Assembly (NCBI RefSeq): GCF_964204645.1
Contig: NC_134031.1
Span: forward strand, 12,498,501-12,562,500
Direction of reading: 5' to 3'
Length of the DNA: 64,000 nt
Source: Tubulanus polymorphus
Taxonomy: Eukaryota > Nemertea > Palaeonemertea > Tubulaniformes > Tubulanidae
Part shown: positions 11,062 through 22,131 of the stretch, piece after piece
Layout: every line of letters begins with the position of its first letter
How positions within the stretch are numbered: the first letter of the stretch is position 1
Notes under the pieces: generated by a model
Databases searched by the model: none
Told to the model about the DNA's origin: nothing
Seen by the model: only the letters and a program-made list of their open reading frames with translations
Made by a program: the position numbers and the translations under genes

Positions 11062-12363
11062 TTAAAATTTAAAATATAATATTCCTCCGATTACAATTCC
11101 TATACAAGTTAAAGCTAATTTAGCATTTTCATGGGATTTATTATCATCATTTAGTTTAATTATATCGTGTTGAATATTATCAGTTTTTATATCTTCTGAT
11201 GTATTGAAATCTTTTATTTTAGAATCATTATTTAATTTAATATTATTAGTTTTAGTTTCTGTTGATTGAATGTGTTTTTTATTTTTTTCACCTACCATTA
11301 ATTTTGGAGCAGTAATAATCTTTTTATTTATATCATTCAATCCAAATGAATTATTTATTGTTGCAGTTTTAATTAGATTATTATAACCAATTATATTTCC
11401 CATCTTTAATACTAAATCATTAGAAATAATAAATAGATTAGGGCCTATACAATAATTTAATCTAATATGTGATTGATCTAAATAATTTTGATATCTTACA
11501 ATGTTTTCTGGAATCGATCTATTTTTATCATTATGAATCGAATCTTCAAATAATACTTTGAATTGTTTCTGCGCATCGAATGAAGTGTTATCATTTCCAA
11601 TTATTGGGGATCTTGTTTCAACTTGCGCACCTAAAATACATATCAAATAAGTTCTAATTGATTGATTTATTCTTTGTATACCAGCTTTAGTGAAACCTTA
11701 ACCATTTTCTAAAATGAAATTAACTGAACCATTATTATTATCAATTTTATAATTATGATAAGCTCCAATTCTATGCATATAATCAATTCTTTTTATTTCA
11801 TCCTCTTCATCAACACCTTGCAATTTACCATAAGCTCTAAAATCGGAATTAATATTTATATTAAATTCATTACATATTTTATAAAACTTAGATAGATTAA
11901 TATTATTGTCTAATTCTTTAAAATATTTAGATCCGGGTAAAGGACATTCTAATTCATTTAATATTATTCTGATTTGAAAATATGTGTGAAATCTAAATAT
12001 TGTGTGAATTAATTTTAAATCAGAATACTTCAAATTCTTATCTAAGTTATTTAAATGATCATTCCAACTTATTCCACAACCTGTTGTTGCACAATAAACA
12101 GCAAAACTTAATTGGTTCTGCCAATATTTCATATTAGATTTTACTTTATATATATGATATTCATCTCGAGTAAAAGTAACTTCATATGTATTAAATATAT
12201 TTTCCATTTTAGAAATAGAAAAGTGTGATTCAGTAACATAAATTTCTAAATTGGTTAATGAATTTAAAACTACATTTTCATATGTAATATTTTTAAAAAA
12301 ATCTATTGCAGGAATATTATATTTGATTGATTTATTATATTAGAAAGCTTTTGGAAACCCCAT
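11062..12363 (-). pseudogene. 462-aa conserved Polinton protein of Pol-1, several stops
   Basis: It begins at 12363 (MGFPKAF then a stop where Pol-2 has Arg). Open stretches are 11698-12207 and 11062-11646, and part of the middle found in Pol-2 (SLPCPRKIAEY...NFNKLPKFYD) is missing or garbled. Conserved words include KYWQNQL.FAVYCATTGCGISW and the C-terminal membrane anchor ALTCIGIVIGGILYFKF. Function not recognised; see the intact Pol-2 copy. Confidence 0.75.
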
Positions 12364-12379
12364 TTATATAATTAAAAAA

Positions 12380-12814
12380 TTAATAATTTATTAATTCTTT
12401 TAATAATTTATCTTGTTCTTCAACTGTTATATGGTCATTTAAACTTATTATATAATCTAGTGTATTCTTTAATTTATTAATTTCTTTTATATTAGTTTTA
12501 ATTTTTTCTTTATTACTTTTTAAATTCAATTTTCATTTCATACCAGTTAAAACACTTGAACTTAATCCTAATACACCAATTGATATAGCTAAAGGTGTTA
12601 ATGGGCTGAATATTGCTAGAAATGTTATTACAGAACTAATTGTAACTGAACCACTTATAATCAAATAATATATAATTTTACTTTTTAAATACTTTTTCTT
12701 TTTTATCTTTAAGTCACTTTCAAATTCTAATATTTGTTTTTCTAAATATATTTTTTATTTAGTTTTATTTATATCATGAGGAATAATATCAATATTATCA
12801 ACTTTATCTTCCAT
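12380..12814 (-). pseudogene. 144-aa two-helix membrane protein of Pol-1, stops
   Basis: Homologous along its length to 34740-35174. TAA codons interrupt it near codon 19 (after NKTK) and after TGMK, just past the membrane segments. The start motif AATTTTTTTGCTAAATAAATG is intact upstream of 12814. The reading frame is otherwise kept, so decay is by point nonsense rather than indel. Confidence 0.72.
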
Positions 12815-12833
12815 TTATTTAGCAAAAAAATTA

Positions 12834-13256
12834 CTAATTAGTATACTTATAAGCAACAAATATAACAACAACAGTTCCGCCTAAAATCCATATTATTTCA
12901 TATTTCTTCTGTTCATTACTTGGGGTATAATAATCTGATAATTTAGGTTTGTATAGATGTAATTTTTCTTTATTTGTTACCGCGTTATATAAACTCATTG
13001 CATCATCAACTGATTGAAAATCTCTGTGTGAAATCTTCTGATCATATAATTCTTTGTTAATATAATCCATATAGTTTTGTCTCTTTTCTCTATATTCTTC
13101 TGCTGCTTTATTGTATTTTTCTAATGCTAAGTTATGTCTTTTTTGTTCTGTTAATGATCCATTTTTATCAATATGCTTAAATAAATAACCACCACCAGTA
13201 AATGCTAAAGCGTTAACAATTGCCGATCCTATAATAGTTATAATTGCAAAAGCCAT
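12834..13256 (-). CDS. 140-aa small membrane protein of Pol-1, intact
   Basis: An N-terminal hydrophobic segment (IITIIGSAIVNALAFTGGGY) and a C-terminal one (IIWILGGTVVVIFVAYKYT) flank a charged helical middle (EKYNKAAEEYREKRQNYMDY). It differs from the Pol-2 copy at a few residues only and is one of the few undamaged genes of Pol-1. It lies between the 144-aa and 73-aa membrane proteins. Family function is not known to me; a virion membrane or structural role is inference. The 5' half is duplicated at 15633-15750. Confidence 0.75.
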   Translation of the reverse strand: MAFAIITIIGSAIVNALAFTGGGYLFKHIDKNGSLTEQKRHNLALEKYNKAAEEYREKRQNYMDYINKELYDQKISHRDFQSVDDAMSLYNAVTNKEKLHLYKPKLSDYYTPSNEQKKYEIIWILGGTVVVIFVAYKYTN

Positions 13257-13280
13257 TTATTTAGTAAAATAATTACGCAT

Positions 13281-13358
13281 TTATATGGAAGGAATATATT
13301 TTTGTTTTTCTAAATAATCAATAGTTAAATTAGATAAAGTAACTGCTAATGTTAATTA
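13281..13358 (-). pseudogene. 73-aa membrane protein of Pol-1, C-terminal piece left of CI-2
   Basis: It encodes the last residues (...LTIDYLEKQKYIPSI) and matches 35642-35720 of Pol-2. The gene is cut at about 13358 by CI-2; its 5' part resumes at 20452-20595. The pre-insertion sequence in Pol-2 is GTTAACTTTAAAATATC; here GTTAATTA is on this side and AAATATC on the other, so a few bases are altered and no clean duplication is seen. Confidence 0.78.
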
Positions 13359-13640
13359 GTCTTAGAATCCTGTTCAACGGTGGATTTCGACGAAGCATTT
13401 GATAAGGCACAACATCAGCCATTACTAAACAGGCTATTAGGAAACAGTTTCAATGATAGGTCGCCCAAATGGCTCAGCAGTTATCTCTGAACGAAAACTT
13501 GTAGCCGAAATCAACGGAACGCCTCATCTTGGAATAAGTCGGTCAAACTAGTGGAGTCACGCAAGGTAGTATCCTAAGTTGTCTTCTGTTTAATGTCCTG
13601 ACAAATGACATACACAGTAATCCAACATATACCGAGTAAA
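13359..13640 (+). pseudogene. Non-LTR retrotransposon reverse-transcriptase fragment
   Basis: Conceptual translation across frames gives FDEAFDKAQHQPLLNRL, then WLSSYL, ERKLVAEINGTP, and TSGVTQGSILSCLLFNVL. These match the order of motifs around the central part of LINE-type reverse transcriptases (DF.KAFD; W..SYL; G.PQGS.LSPLLF). The catalytic YADD box is not present, and stops and a frameshift interrupt the frame. The fragment has sharp edges shared with 45752 and 15853, so it moves as part of the composite insert. Confidence 0.75.
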
Positions 13641-14980
13641 TTTCCAAATCGACCTTAACACGAATGTTGAATGAAAACAATTCTGTTCGATTGAACGAAA
13701 TACTTCATACTTTCGGTTCGGAGAAAAAACTTTTTTCAATATACTTGTTCGAACGAAAAACTTAATGTTCTGACAAGAGAATTCTGTTCAAATTAAAAAA
13801 GATTCTGTTCAATTGAACGATTGTTCGAACGAAAAACCTTTCGTTTGGACAAAAAAAAATTTGTTCAACTTTGTTCTTACGATTTTTTCAAATTGGTTCA
13901 ATCGTATAGAATATTATTGGTTCGAACGAAATAAATTTTGTTCCGACGAAAGAATTTTCATGCGAAAGGTCTTTTGAACGAAAAAAAAGATATTTCTGGT
14001 GCTCCGCAGTAACCTAAAGCCGGATGTAGGTTGGTCTTGTGACACGATGCAATCCTCGCGTTGCATCGCAAGTTTCAGTGCAAGTCGGTTGCAATACGAT
14101 TGTGTGCGACTAGTTTCTGCCAGTCGCAAGAGCGCGTCGGTTGGTTGTGACAGTCGTGTCGCGTCGCAGAAAGTAGAACACGTACGACTCCATGTGACTG
14201 GCGTTGCTGAAAGATGAGGACGCCAGTGATATGACGACTGAGTTTCAATTCGTCAAAACGTCACGATGTGTCAACATATTTATGTTGTATTGATGCGATA
14301 TATCGCGATATATCGACATAAATATGGCGACTTGTCGAGTTGGAACGCGACAACTCGAGGCCCGTTATCACTTCCGTAGATCTTTCATTAAGTAGGATCA
14401 CTTATGATCGCTTTAATATCACTTAAAAAAAAAGAATCTGCCAAAATGACCTTAATATTCGACACTATATGTACAGAAGCGATAAGGGGCCTCGAGATGT
14501 CGCGTTCCAACTCGACAAGTCACCATATTTATGTCGACATACCGCGATATATCGCGTCAAGTCGACATGAATATGTCGATATATCGTGACGTTTTGACGA
14601 CATATTTCGTTTTCTCGACCATTTTCCTCGCGACAAGTCGACATATTCATGACGACTTGAAACTCAGTCGTCATATTACTAGCATCCTCATCTTACATTT
14701 AGACATGTCTTCAAATGACGGCTTGTCCCGTGGAAAATGAGCAAAAAAGCGAAATTTGTTGTGAAAACGTCACGATATGTAGACATATTCATGTGGACTT
14801 CACGCGATATATCGCGATATATCGACATAAATATGGCGACTTGTCGAGTTTGAACGCGACAACTCGAGGCCCTTTATCGCTTCCGTACTATATCAGATTA
14901 ATCGACTTCAAAATAGGCGAAAGCATAAGTCTTTATTACGTTATTGATTGGCCTAATTATTCAAAAGCTAATAAAGTGGG
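13641..14980. other. CI-2 unique module: GTTCGAACGAA-rich tract and foldback
   Basis: From 13640 to 13990 the sequence is dense in short inverted words such as GTTCGAACGAA and GTTCAATTGAAC. At 14000-14220 it is more GC-rich (TGCATCGCAAG, GCAAGTCGG). From 14265 to 14385 and 14480-14600 the same sequence (ATATGGCGACTTGTCGAGTT) occurs in inverted orientation, and again directly at 14745-14885. No gene recognised; the short open frames here are not convincing. Confidence 0.6.
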
Positions 14981-15632
14981 CGACAAAACCAAAAAAATTA
15001 ATTGTCGCGGGCGATAAAACCAAAATAATCATTTGTCGCTGGCGATAAAACCAAAATATTGAATTGTCACGGGCAACAAAACCAAAAAAAACAATTGTCG
15101 CGGGCGATAAAACCAAAATCTTGAATGGTCGCCGGCGACAAAACCAAAATATTGAATTGTCGCGGGTGACAAAACCAAACTAATGAATTGTCGCGGGCGA
15201 AAAAACAAAAATAATGAATTGTCGCTGGCGATAAAACCAAAATATTGAATTGTCGCAGGCGATAAAGCCAAAATATTGAATTGTCGCGTGGGACAAAACC
15301 AAAACATTGAATTGTCGCGGGCGACAAAACCAAAATAATGAATTGTCGCGGGCAATAAAACCAAAATAATGAATTGTCGCGGGCGATAAAACCAAAATAA
15401 TGAATTGTCGCTGGTGATAAAACCAAAATATTGAATTGTCGCAGGCGATAAAACCAAAATATTAAAGTGTCGCAGGCGATAAAACCGCGACAAAAAAAAA
15501 ATTGTCGCGGGCGATAAAACCAAAATAATGAATTGTCGCGTGCGACAAAACCAAAACAATGAATTGTCGCGGGCGATAAAACCAAAATAATGAATTGTCA
15601 CGGGCGATAAAACCAAAATAATGAAGTGTCGC
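14981..15632 (-). repeat. 31-bp minisatellite, inverted orientation, first CI-2 block
   Basis: About 21 units of the same 31-bp palindromic repeat as at 3304-5766, read on the minus strand. It ends abruptly at 15632, where a second copy of the Pol-1 140-aa gene begins. That join marks a tandem duplication breakpoint. Confidence 0.92.
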
Positions 15633-15852
15633 TTTTTTGTTCTGTTAATGATCCATTTTTATCAATATGCTTAAATAAATAACCACCACCAGTAAATGCT
15701 AAAGCGTTAACAATTGCCGATCCTATAATAGTTATAATTGCAAAAGCCATTTATTTAGTAAAATAATTACGCATTTATATGGAAGGAATATATTTTTGTT
15801 TTTCTAAATAATCAATAGTTAAATTAGATAAAGTAACTGCTAATGTTAATTA
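15633..15852 (-). pseudogene. Duplicated piece of the Pol-1 140-aa and 73-aa genes
   Basis: Near-identical to 13139-13358 with an offset of 2494 bp. It holds the first part of the 140-aa protein (start codon complement at about 15750) and the C-terminal end of the 73-aa protein. It is stranded between minisatellite and reverse-transcriptase remnant, and can only result from a tandem duplication spanning the CI-2 boundary. Confidence 0.85.
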
Positions 15853-16134
15853 GTCTTAGAATCCTGTTCAACGGTGGATTTCGACGAAGCATTTGATAAG
15901 GCACAACATCAGCCATTACTAAACAGGCTATTAGGAAACAGTTTCAATGATAGGTCGCCCAAATGGCTCAGCAGTTATCTCTGAACGAAAACTTGTAGCC
16001 GAAATCAACGGAACGCCTCATCTTGGAATAAGTCGGTCAAACTAGTGGAGTCACGCAAGGTAGTATCCTAAGTTGTCTTCTGTTTAATGTCCTGACAAAT
16101 GACATACACAGTAATCCAACATATACCGAGTAAA
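15853..16134 (+). pseudogene. Second copy of the reverse-transcriptase fragment
   Basis: Near-identical to 13359-13640, carried by the 2.5-kb tandem duplication. It keeps the same stops and frameshift, so these lesions predate the duplication. Confidence 0.75.
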
Positions 16135-16963
16135 TTTCCAAATCGACCTTAACACGAATGTTGAATGAAAACAATTCTGTTCGATTGAACGAAATACTTC
16201 ATACTTTCGGTTCGGAGAAAAAACTTTTTTCAATATACTTGTTCGAACGAAAAACTTAATGTTCTGACAAGAGAATTCTGTTCAAATTAAAAAAGATTCT
16301 GTTCAATTGAACGATTGTTCGAACGAAAAACCTTTCGTTTGGACAAAAAAAAATTTGTTCAACTTTGTTCTTACGATTTTTTCAAATTGGTTCAATCGTA
16401 TAGAATATTATTGGTTCGAACGAAATAAATTTTGTTCCGACGAAAGAATTTTCATGCGAAAGGTCTTTTGAACGAAAAAAAAAGATATTTCTGGTGCTCC
16501 GCAGTAACCTAAAGCCGGATGTAGGTTGGTCTTGTGACACGATGCAATCCTCGCGTTGCATCGCAAGTTTCAGTGCAAGTCGGTTGCAATACGATTGTGT
16601 GCGACTAGTTTCTGCCAGTCGCAAGAGCGCGTCGGTTGGTTGTGACAGTCGTGTCGCGTCGCAGAAAGTAGAACACGTACGACTCCATGTGACTGGCGTT
16701 GCTGAAAGATGAGGACGCCAGTGATATGACGACTGAGTTTCAATTCGTCAAAACGTCACGATGTGTCAACATATTTATGTTGACTTGATGCGATATATCG
16801 CGATATATCGACATAAATATGGCGACTTGTCGAGTTGGAACGCGACAACTCGAGGCCCGTTATCGCTTCCGTACTATATCAGATTAATCGACTTCAAAAT
16901 AGGCGAAAGCATAAGTCTTTATTACGTTATTGATTGGCCTAATTATTCAAAAGCTAATAAAGT
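16135..16963. other. Second copy of the CI-2 unique module, about 508 bp shorter
   Basis: Repeats 13641-14980 but lacks the stretch equivalent to about 14360-14880. That stretch in the first copy is bounded by the direct repeat CTCGAGGCCC...TATCRCTTCCGTA, so one copy lost, or the other gained, one foldback arm. No gene seen. Confidence 0.7.
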
Positions 16964-19075
16964 GGGTGACAAAACCAAAAAAATTAATTGTCGCGGGCGA
17001 TAAAACCAAAATAATCATTTGTCGCTGGCGATAAAACCAAAATATTGAATTGTCACGGGCAACAAAACCAAAAAAAACAATTGTCGCGGGCGATAAAACC
17101 AAAATCTTGAATGGTCGCTGGCGACAAAACCAAAATATTGAATTGTCGCGGGTGACAAAACCAAACTAATGAATTGTCGCGGGCGAAAAAACCAAAATAA
17201 TGAATTGTCGCTGGCGATAAAACCAAAATATTGAATTGTCGCAGGCGATAAAGCCAAAATATTGAATTGTCGCGTGGGACAAAACCAAAACATTGAATTG
17301 TCGCGGGCGACAAAACCAAAATAATGAATTGTGGCGGGCAATAAAACCAAAATAATGAATTGTCGCGGGCGATAAAACCAAAATAATGAATTGTCGCTGG
17401 TGATAAAACCAAAATATTGAATTGTCGCAGGCGATAAAACCAAAATATTAAAGTGTCGCAGGCGATAAAACCGCGACAAAAAAAAAATTGTCGCGGGCGA
17501 TTAAACCAAAATAATGAATTGTCGCGTGCGACAAAACCAAAATAATGAATTGTCGCGGGCGATAAAACCAAAATAATGCATTGTCACGGGCGATAAAACC
17601 AAAATAATGAAGTGTCGCAGGCGATAAAACCAAAATATTGAAGTGTTGCAGGCGATAAAACCGCGACAAAAAAAAAAATTGTCGCGGGCGATAAAACCAA
17701 AATAATGAATTGTCGCGGGCGATAAAACCAAAATAATGAATTGTCGCGGGCGATAAAACCAAAATAATGAATTGTCGCGGGTGATAAAACCAAAATAATG
17801 AATTGTCACTGGTGATAAAACCAAAATATTGAAGTGTCGCAGGCGATAAAACCAAAATATTGAAGTGTTGCAGGCGATAAAACCGCGACAAAAAAAAAAA
17901 AATTGTCGCGGGCGATAAAACCAAAATAATGAATTGTCGCGGGCGATAAAACCAAAATAATGAATTGTCGCGGGTGATAAAACCAAAATAATGAATTGTC
18001 GCTGGTGATAAAACCAAAATATTGAATTGTCGCAGGTGATAAAATCAAAATATTGAAGTGTCGCAGGCGATAAAACGGCGAAAAAAAAAATTGTCGCGGG
18101 CGATAAAACCAAAATAATGAATTGTCGCGGGCGATAAAACCAAAATATTGAATTGTCGTGGGCGACAAAACCAAAATATTGAATTGTCGAGGGTGACAAA
18201 ACCAAAATATTGAATTGTCGAGGGCGACAAAACCAAAATAATGAATTGTCGCGGGCGATAAAACCAAAATAATGAATTGTCACGGGCGATAAAACCAAAA
18301 TAATGAAGTGTCGCAGGCGATAAAACCAAAATATTGAAGTGTTGCAGGCGATAAAACCGCGACAAAAAAAAAAATTGTCGCGGGCGATAAAACCAAAATA
18401 ATGAATTGTCGCGGGCGATAAAACCAAAATAATGAATTGTCGCGGGCGATAAAACCAAAATAATGAATTGTCGCGGGTGATAAAACCAAAATAATGAATT
18501 GTCGCTGGTGATAAAACCAAAATATTGAAGTGTCGCAGGCGATAAAACCAAAATATTGAAGTGTTGCAGGCGATAAAACCGCGACAAAAAAAAAAAAATT
18601 GTCGCGGGCGATAAAACCAAAATAATGAATTGTCGCGGGCGATAAAACCAAAATAATGAATTGTCGCGGGTGATAAAACCAAAATAATGAATTGTCGCTG
18701 GTGATAAAACCAAAATATTGAATTGTCGCAGGTGATAAAATCAAAATATTGAAGTGTCGCAGGCGATAAAACGGCGAAAAAAAAAATTGTCGCGGGCGAT
18801 AAAACCAAAATAATGAATTGTCGCGGGCGATAAAACCAAAATATTGAATTGTCGTGGGCGACAAAACCAAAATATTGAATTGTCGAGGGTGACAAAACCA
18901 AAATATTGAATTGTCGAGGGCGACAAAACCAAACTAATGAATTGTCGCTGGCGATAAAACCAAAATAATGAATTGTCGCGGGCGATCAAACCAAAATAAT
19001 GAATTGTTGCAGGCGATAAAACCAAAATAATGAATCGTCGCGGGCGACAAATCCAAAATTATTGTTTTGTCGCGT
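16964..19075 (-). repeat. 31-bp minisatellite, inverted orientation, main CI-2 block (about 68 units)
   Basis: The same palindromic unit on the minus strand. Poly-A variants (CCGCGACAAAAAAAAA) recur at about 17470, 17663, 17884, 18358 and 18586, and CGGCGAAAAAAAAA at about 18072 and 18775. The spacing of about 700 bp shows a recent higher-order duplication (about 17640-18260 against 18340-18960). Minus-strand open frames of up to 466 codons run through here, but they are products of the stop-free repeat, not genes. Confidence 0.93.
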
Positions 19076-20451
19076 TATTTTAGTTTTGTCGTTTTGTCAT
19101 AATGTCGCCCTCATTTGCATATACGTGTTTTTTTTACACATGGCCCTTATCAGCCACCATACTTAAGCCTTAAGGTCGCGTAAAACTCGATAAACACTTC
19201 AAGCGACACAGCGAACGATCTCCTTTCCCCCACAGCGAACGCTTAACGCTACTAGCCTATGTAGGCCTATGTATATGCGTAGGCCTAACATCCGGACAGA
19301 TTGGTCGTAGGCCTATTGAATAACAACCCACCTAAATATCGTAAATTTTGTTTTGAAGTTCAATCCAATGAGTCCGTTAATAAACGCAACAATTATACTG
19401 TGTTTGTTTGAGACAGTAAAGCTCAGCACCGGTAGGCCTAAAGCCGCGTCAAACTCGATAACACAAGCGACACAGCGAACGATCCCTTTCCCCCACAGCG
19501 AATGCTTACTCCGAATGTCAAGTGTGAGTCCAGCATACGGAAAGGATTGTGTTATATACTTGTATTTAGTAAATTCCTTGTGCATTTGACAATGATCGGT
19601 ATGTACTGTAGGAAATATAGAGTATTAATGGTATTGATATAGAGGTTGAAGCCCGCGGCCGAATAAAGTAATATATTCTTTTATTTTGATACCTCGTCGA
19701 CATAACAGCTTTTCTCCGCTATATCACTTCGGCGTGTTTCGTTTAGGCCTACGACTCCCCTGTATACTTATGATTATCTTAGTAAATACACGGTTAATTT
19801 GGTTAAGAAAAATAGGTATTGTTAAACTAACTGCTTGAAGTCCGCAACCAAATCACTGGTAGTAATAAATTAATTTGTACTCGATTCGATTCTCATGATG
19901 AGGAGAAACTCGCAGCTGATCCCCGGAACGACGATGTAGTGACACACGTCGATTCGTCGATGTTTACGGCTCGACAATGCTTTTAAAATCTAAAGTAGTA
20001 AATTTCCTGTATATCGGTAATATGATTTGATGAGGAAAATGGGCTATTGTTAAAATTAGTTTTTAAAAACCGCGACAGACTGTGCAATCACTGAGTAATA
20101 AATTTGTTAATTTATGCTTGAATTGGTAATCGACGTGACAAGAAACGTGCGGTAGATTTCGTAAAGACGACTTAGAAAAACATGTCGGCTCTTTGAATGG
20201 GGCTCAATTTTCGCTGTTTACGGCCCCGACAGTGCTTTTGTAACGTTGATTATTCAAAATTCGCACGGAGTATTTGTAGATCGAAGTGAGCTGAATGAAA
20301 TCAGACGGATTGTATCGGCAACAGCGGTAATGTAAAAAAGCCTATGTACTTTTGACAAAAAAAGTGTGGAAAAAAAAAAAATAATAATAATAATAATAAT
20401 AAGAAACACGCGAATCTCAATAGGGTTTTCTGTGATGTAAAAGAAAACCCT
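19076..20451 (-). other. CI-2 terminal module with end hairpin
   Basis: Inverted homologue of 22680-24061. Shared words include AGCGACACAGCGAACGATC (three times), TTAATAAACGCAACAATT, and two GTCG(G)GCCGTAAAC segments. An AAT microsatellite (about 20380-20402) precedes the hairpin 20422-20451. No gene recognised. Confidence 0.7.
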
Positions 20452-20595
20452 AAATATCATTTATATCAAATCTATCAACATTAACACTTCCCATTTTGAA
20501 TACTTTTTTTAATACCATTGAATAACCAACAGTTCCAACTGATAGTAATGCTCCATTATATATAATCCAGTTATTATCCACTTATTATCACTCAT
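20452..20595 (-). pseudogene. 73-aa membrane protein of Pol-1, N-terminal piece right of CI-2
   Basis: It starts at 20595 (MSD-KWII...) directly after the stop of the 113-aa gene, giving TAAATG. An extra AT within the ATATATAA run relative to Pol-2 shifts the frame. It continues to the CI-2 edge at 20452; the gene's end is at 13281-13358. Confidence 0.75.
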
Positions 20596-20959
20596 TTATT
20601 TATCAAAAAAATTACTATCATCAAAATATTTAGTTATCTTATTTATGATTAATTCAACATTTATTTCATTACTAGTTTCATTTGTATATATTTCAATTAT
20701 TATTTTTTTAATATCATCGATGATAAAATCTTCATCTCATTCATAAAATCTTAAAGATTCTCTATATAAAATTAGTAATTCTACATTTTTCTACATTTAA
20801 AGTTTCTTTATCTATTGTTGTTTCATACTCAAATGTTGTTTCATTAGAAAATGCAATATTTCTAATATGCGTAATTACTTCATTAACGTTAAATTTCATT
20901 TCTTTCTCATGTTTAAAATCAAACCCAAAACATATACTCGGTCCAACAGTTATATTCAT
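20596..20959 (-). pseudogene. 113-aa conserved Polinton protein of Pol-1, damaged
   Basis: It opens at 20959 with MNITVGPSICFGFDFKHEKEM, nearly identical to Pol-2 for the first 22 residues. After 65 codons the frame is lost, though homologous sequence (VELIINKITKYFDDSNFFDK) resumes near the 3' end up to 20596. No known domain. Confidence 0.72.
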
Positions 20960-20975
20960 TTATATAGTGAAAAAA

Positions 20976-21731
20976 TTACTCTCTACATCTTATACCTAAT
21001 TCATATATCACAGGAAAGTTATTCAAATCAATTAAATAACCATTATGATTTCTTATTTCTAATTTAAAATTATTAAATTTAGGAATGCAAGGTTTAAAAT
21101 CACATTCTGTTAAATTATAATTTATTTGAGTTCCAAATTGTTTAACATTTTTTAGCGGTAAAATATTTAGTATACTAGAACTACAAATTGTTTCTTTAGT
21201 TGCTTCGAAAGTTTTTTTAAGCTCGATTAAATTGCAATAAATGCAAAAGTGTGTAAAAGGTATTATATTTGAGCTGCCTTCTGCGTTTCCAGTAACTGAA
21301 AGCGGTTTAATTCCTAACATTTTAGCCAGTGGTTTGTTTACCATAAATTTATGTTGTTCATTAGATATCTTTAATCTTATTTTATTAGTACTATCAATTT
21401 TATTAAATTTAATTTCAAATACAGAAGTGCCCCCAATTTTCAACCGAGCTCTTCTATTAATTTCTTGCGCTAATGATTCTAAATTATATAATCCTGGTTT
21501 TAAAAATATATGAAACCATTTATCTTGATTTCTCATATAAATCATAAACCCTCTATGTTCAAAAGTTTTATCTGATATATTATAAAAAGAATTACATAAA
21601 CTTATATTAACTAATTTTAAATCTACACAATTCTTAAATTCTCTATCTAATTGTACTAGTAAATTATGAGATTTATAATTTGTAAGTTTTCTTGAATCTA
21701 CAAATATTCTGTATTCTTTTAATTCTACCAT
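20976..21731 (-). CDS. Penton-like (minor capsid) protein of Pol-1, intact
   Basis: 251 aa, open throughout, against 252 aa in Pol-2. The pattern KLVNISLCNSFYNIS near residue 40, GLYNLESLAQEINRR near 80, IIPFTHFCIYCNLI near 155 and FNNFKLEIRNHNGYLIDLNNFPVIYEL at the end is recurrent in Polinton/adintovirus proteins taken to be the single jelly-roll penton. That family link is from memory of the pattern, and a structure search would settle it. The gene survives intact in an otherwise decayed element. Confidence 0.6.
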   Translation of the reverse strand: MVELKEYRIFVDSRKLTNYKSHNLLVQLDREFKNCVDLKLVNISLCNSFYNISDKTFEHRGFMIYMRNQDKWFHIFLKPGLYNLESLAQEINRRARLKIGGTSVFEIKFNKIDSTNKIRLKISNEQHKFMVNKPLAKMLGIKPLSVTGNAEGSSNIIPFTHFCIYCNLIELKKTFEATKETICSSSILNILPLKNVKQFGTQINYNLTECDFKPCIPKFNNFKLEIRNHNGYLIDLNNFPVIYELGIRCRE

Positions 21732-21748
21732 TTATTTTACATATTTTC

Positions 21749-22102
21749 TTATTCGAAATCTATTTCATGGTGCCCTTTTTCATTCTTACCTTCGTATACG
21801 AAATAGAAATCACCAGAACATAATTCTTCTAAATCTTCACTTGATAATCTATGAAATCTATCTGGTAAATATGTTCTGAATTTATGTGTATTTCCTTTTA
21901 ATCCTTCATATTCTAAGTGTATAACAAATTTATCTCCATAGTTATTAGTAACTGTATCAATATTTGTAATTAGATATTTCTTATGGATTATTAATTCTTT
22001 TAACTTCCTAAATTTATAATCTACTGATTTGACATTTGAAGTATCTTTTATTCTATCTAGAAATAATTTGTTGTTCTCACTGTTTGCTTGTTTACTCTCC
22101 AT
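21749..22102 (-). CDS. 117-aa small conserved protein of Pol-1, possible OB fold
   Basis: Homologous to the 113-aa protein of Pol-2, with four extra residues near the N-terminus (ANSENNKLF). The core IHKKYLITNIDTVTNNYGDKFVIHLE then TYLPDRFHRL looks like the beta-rich pattern of small OB-fold or single-strand-binding proteins common beside Polinton polymerases. This is inference from pattern, with no catalytic residues to check. It lies between POLB and the penton-like gene. Confidence 0.55.
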   Translation of the reverse strand: MESKQANSENNKLFLDRIKDTSNVKSVDYKFRKLKELIIHKKYLITNIDTVTNNYGDKFVIHLEYEGLKGNTHKFRTYLPDRFHRLSSEDLEELCSGDFYFVYEGKNEKGHHEIDFE

Positions 22103-22131
22103 TTATAATACATATTTTTATTAAAATTTGA

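Larger units (their letters stand above)
13359..20451 (-). mobile_element. CI-2: composite insert in inverted orientation, internally duplicated
   Basis: It runs from the AGAAAACCCT hairpin end at 20451 to the reverse-transcriptase remnant whose edge GTCTTAGAATCC begins at 13359, the same edge as in CI-3 (45752). It interrupts the 73-aa gene of Pol-1. Internally, 13139-15632 (including a piece of the neighbouring Polinton gene) is repeated as 15633 onward. Compared with CI-3 it lacks the outer 34 bp at the reverse-transcriptase side and shows no target duplication. Confidence 0.75.

Noticed and set aside
13914-14217. Small overlapping ORFs at 13.9-14.2 kb and 16.4-16.7 kb
   Set aside because: They occur on both strands of a repeated non-coding module, with no homology signal; their conservation reflects the recent duplication.
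17501-18901. 466-codon minus-strand ORF and many similar ORFs of 60-465 codons in the 31-bp arrays
   Set aside because: They are translations of a tandem repeat without stops in any frame; overlapping ORFs exist in all three frames with no start context or domain.
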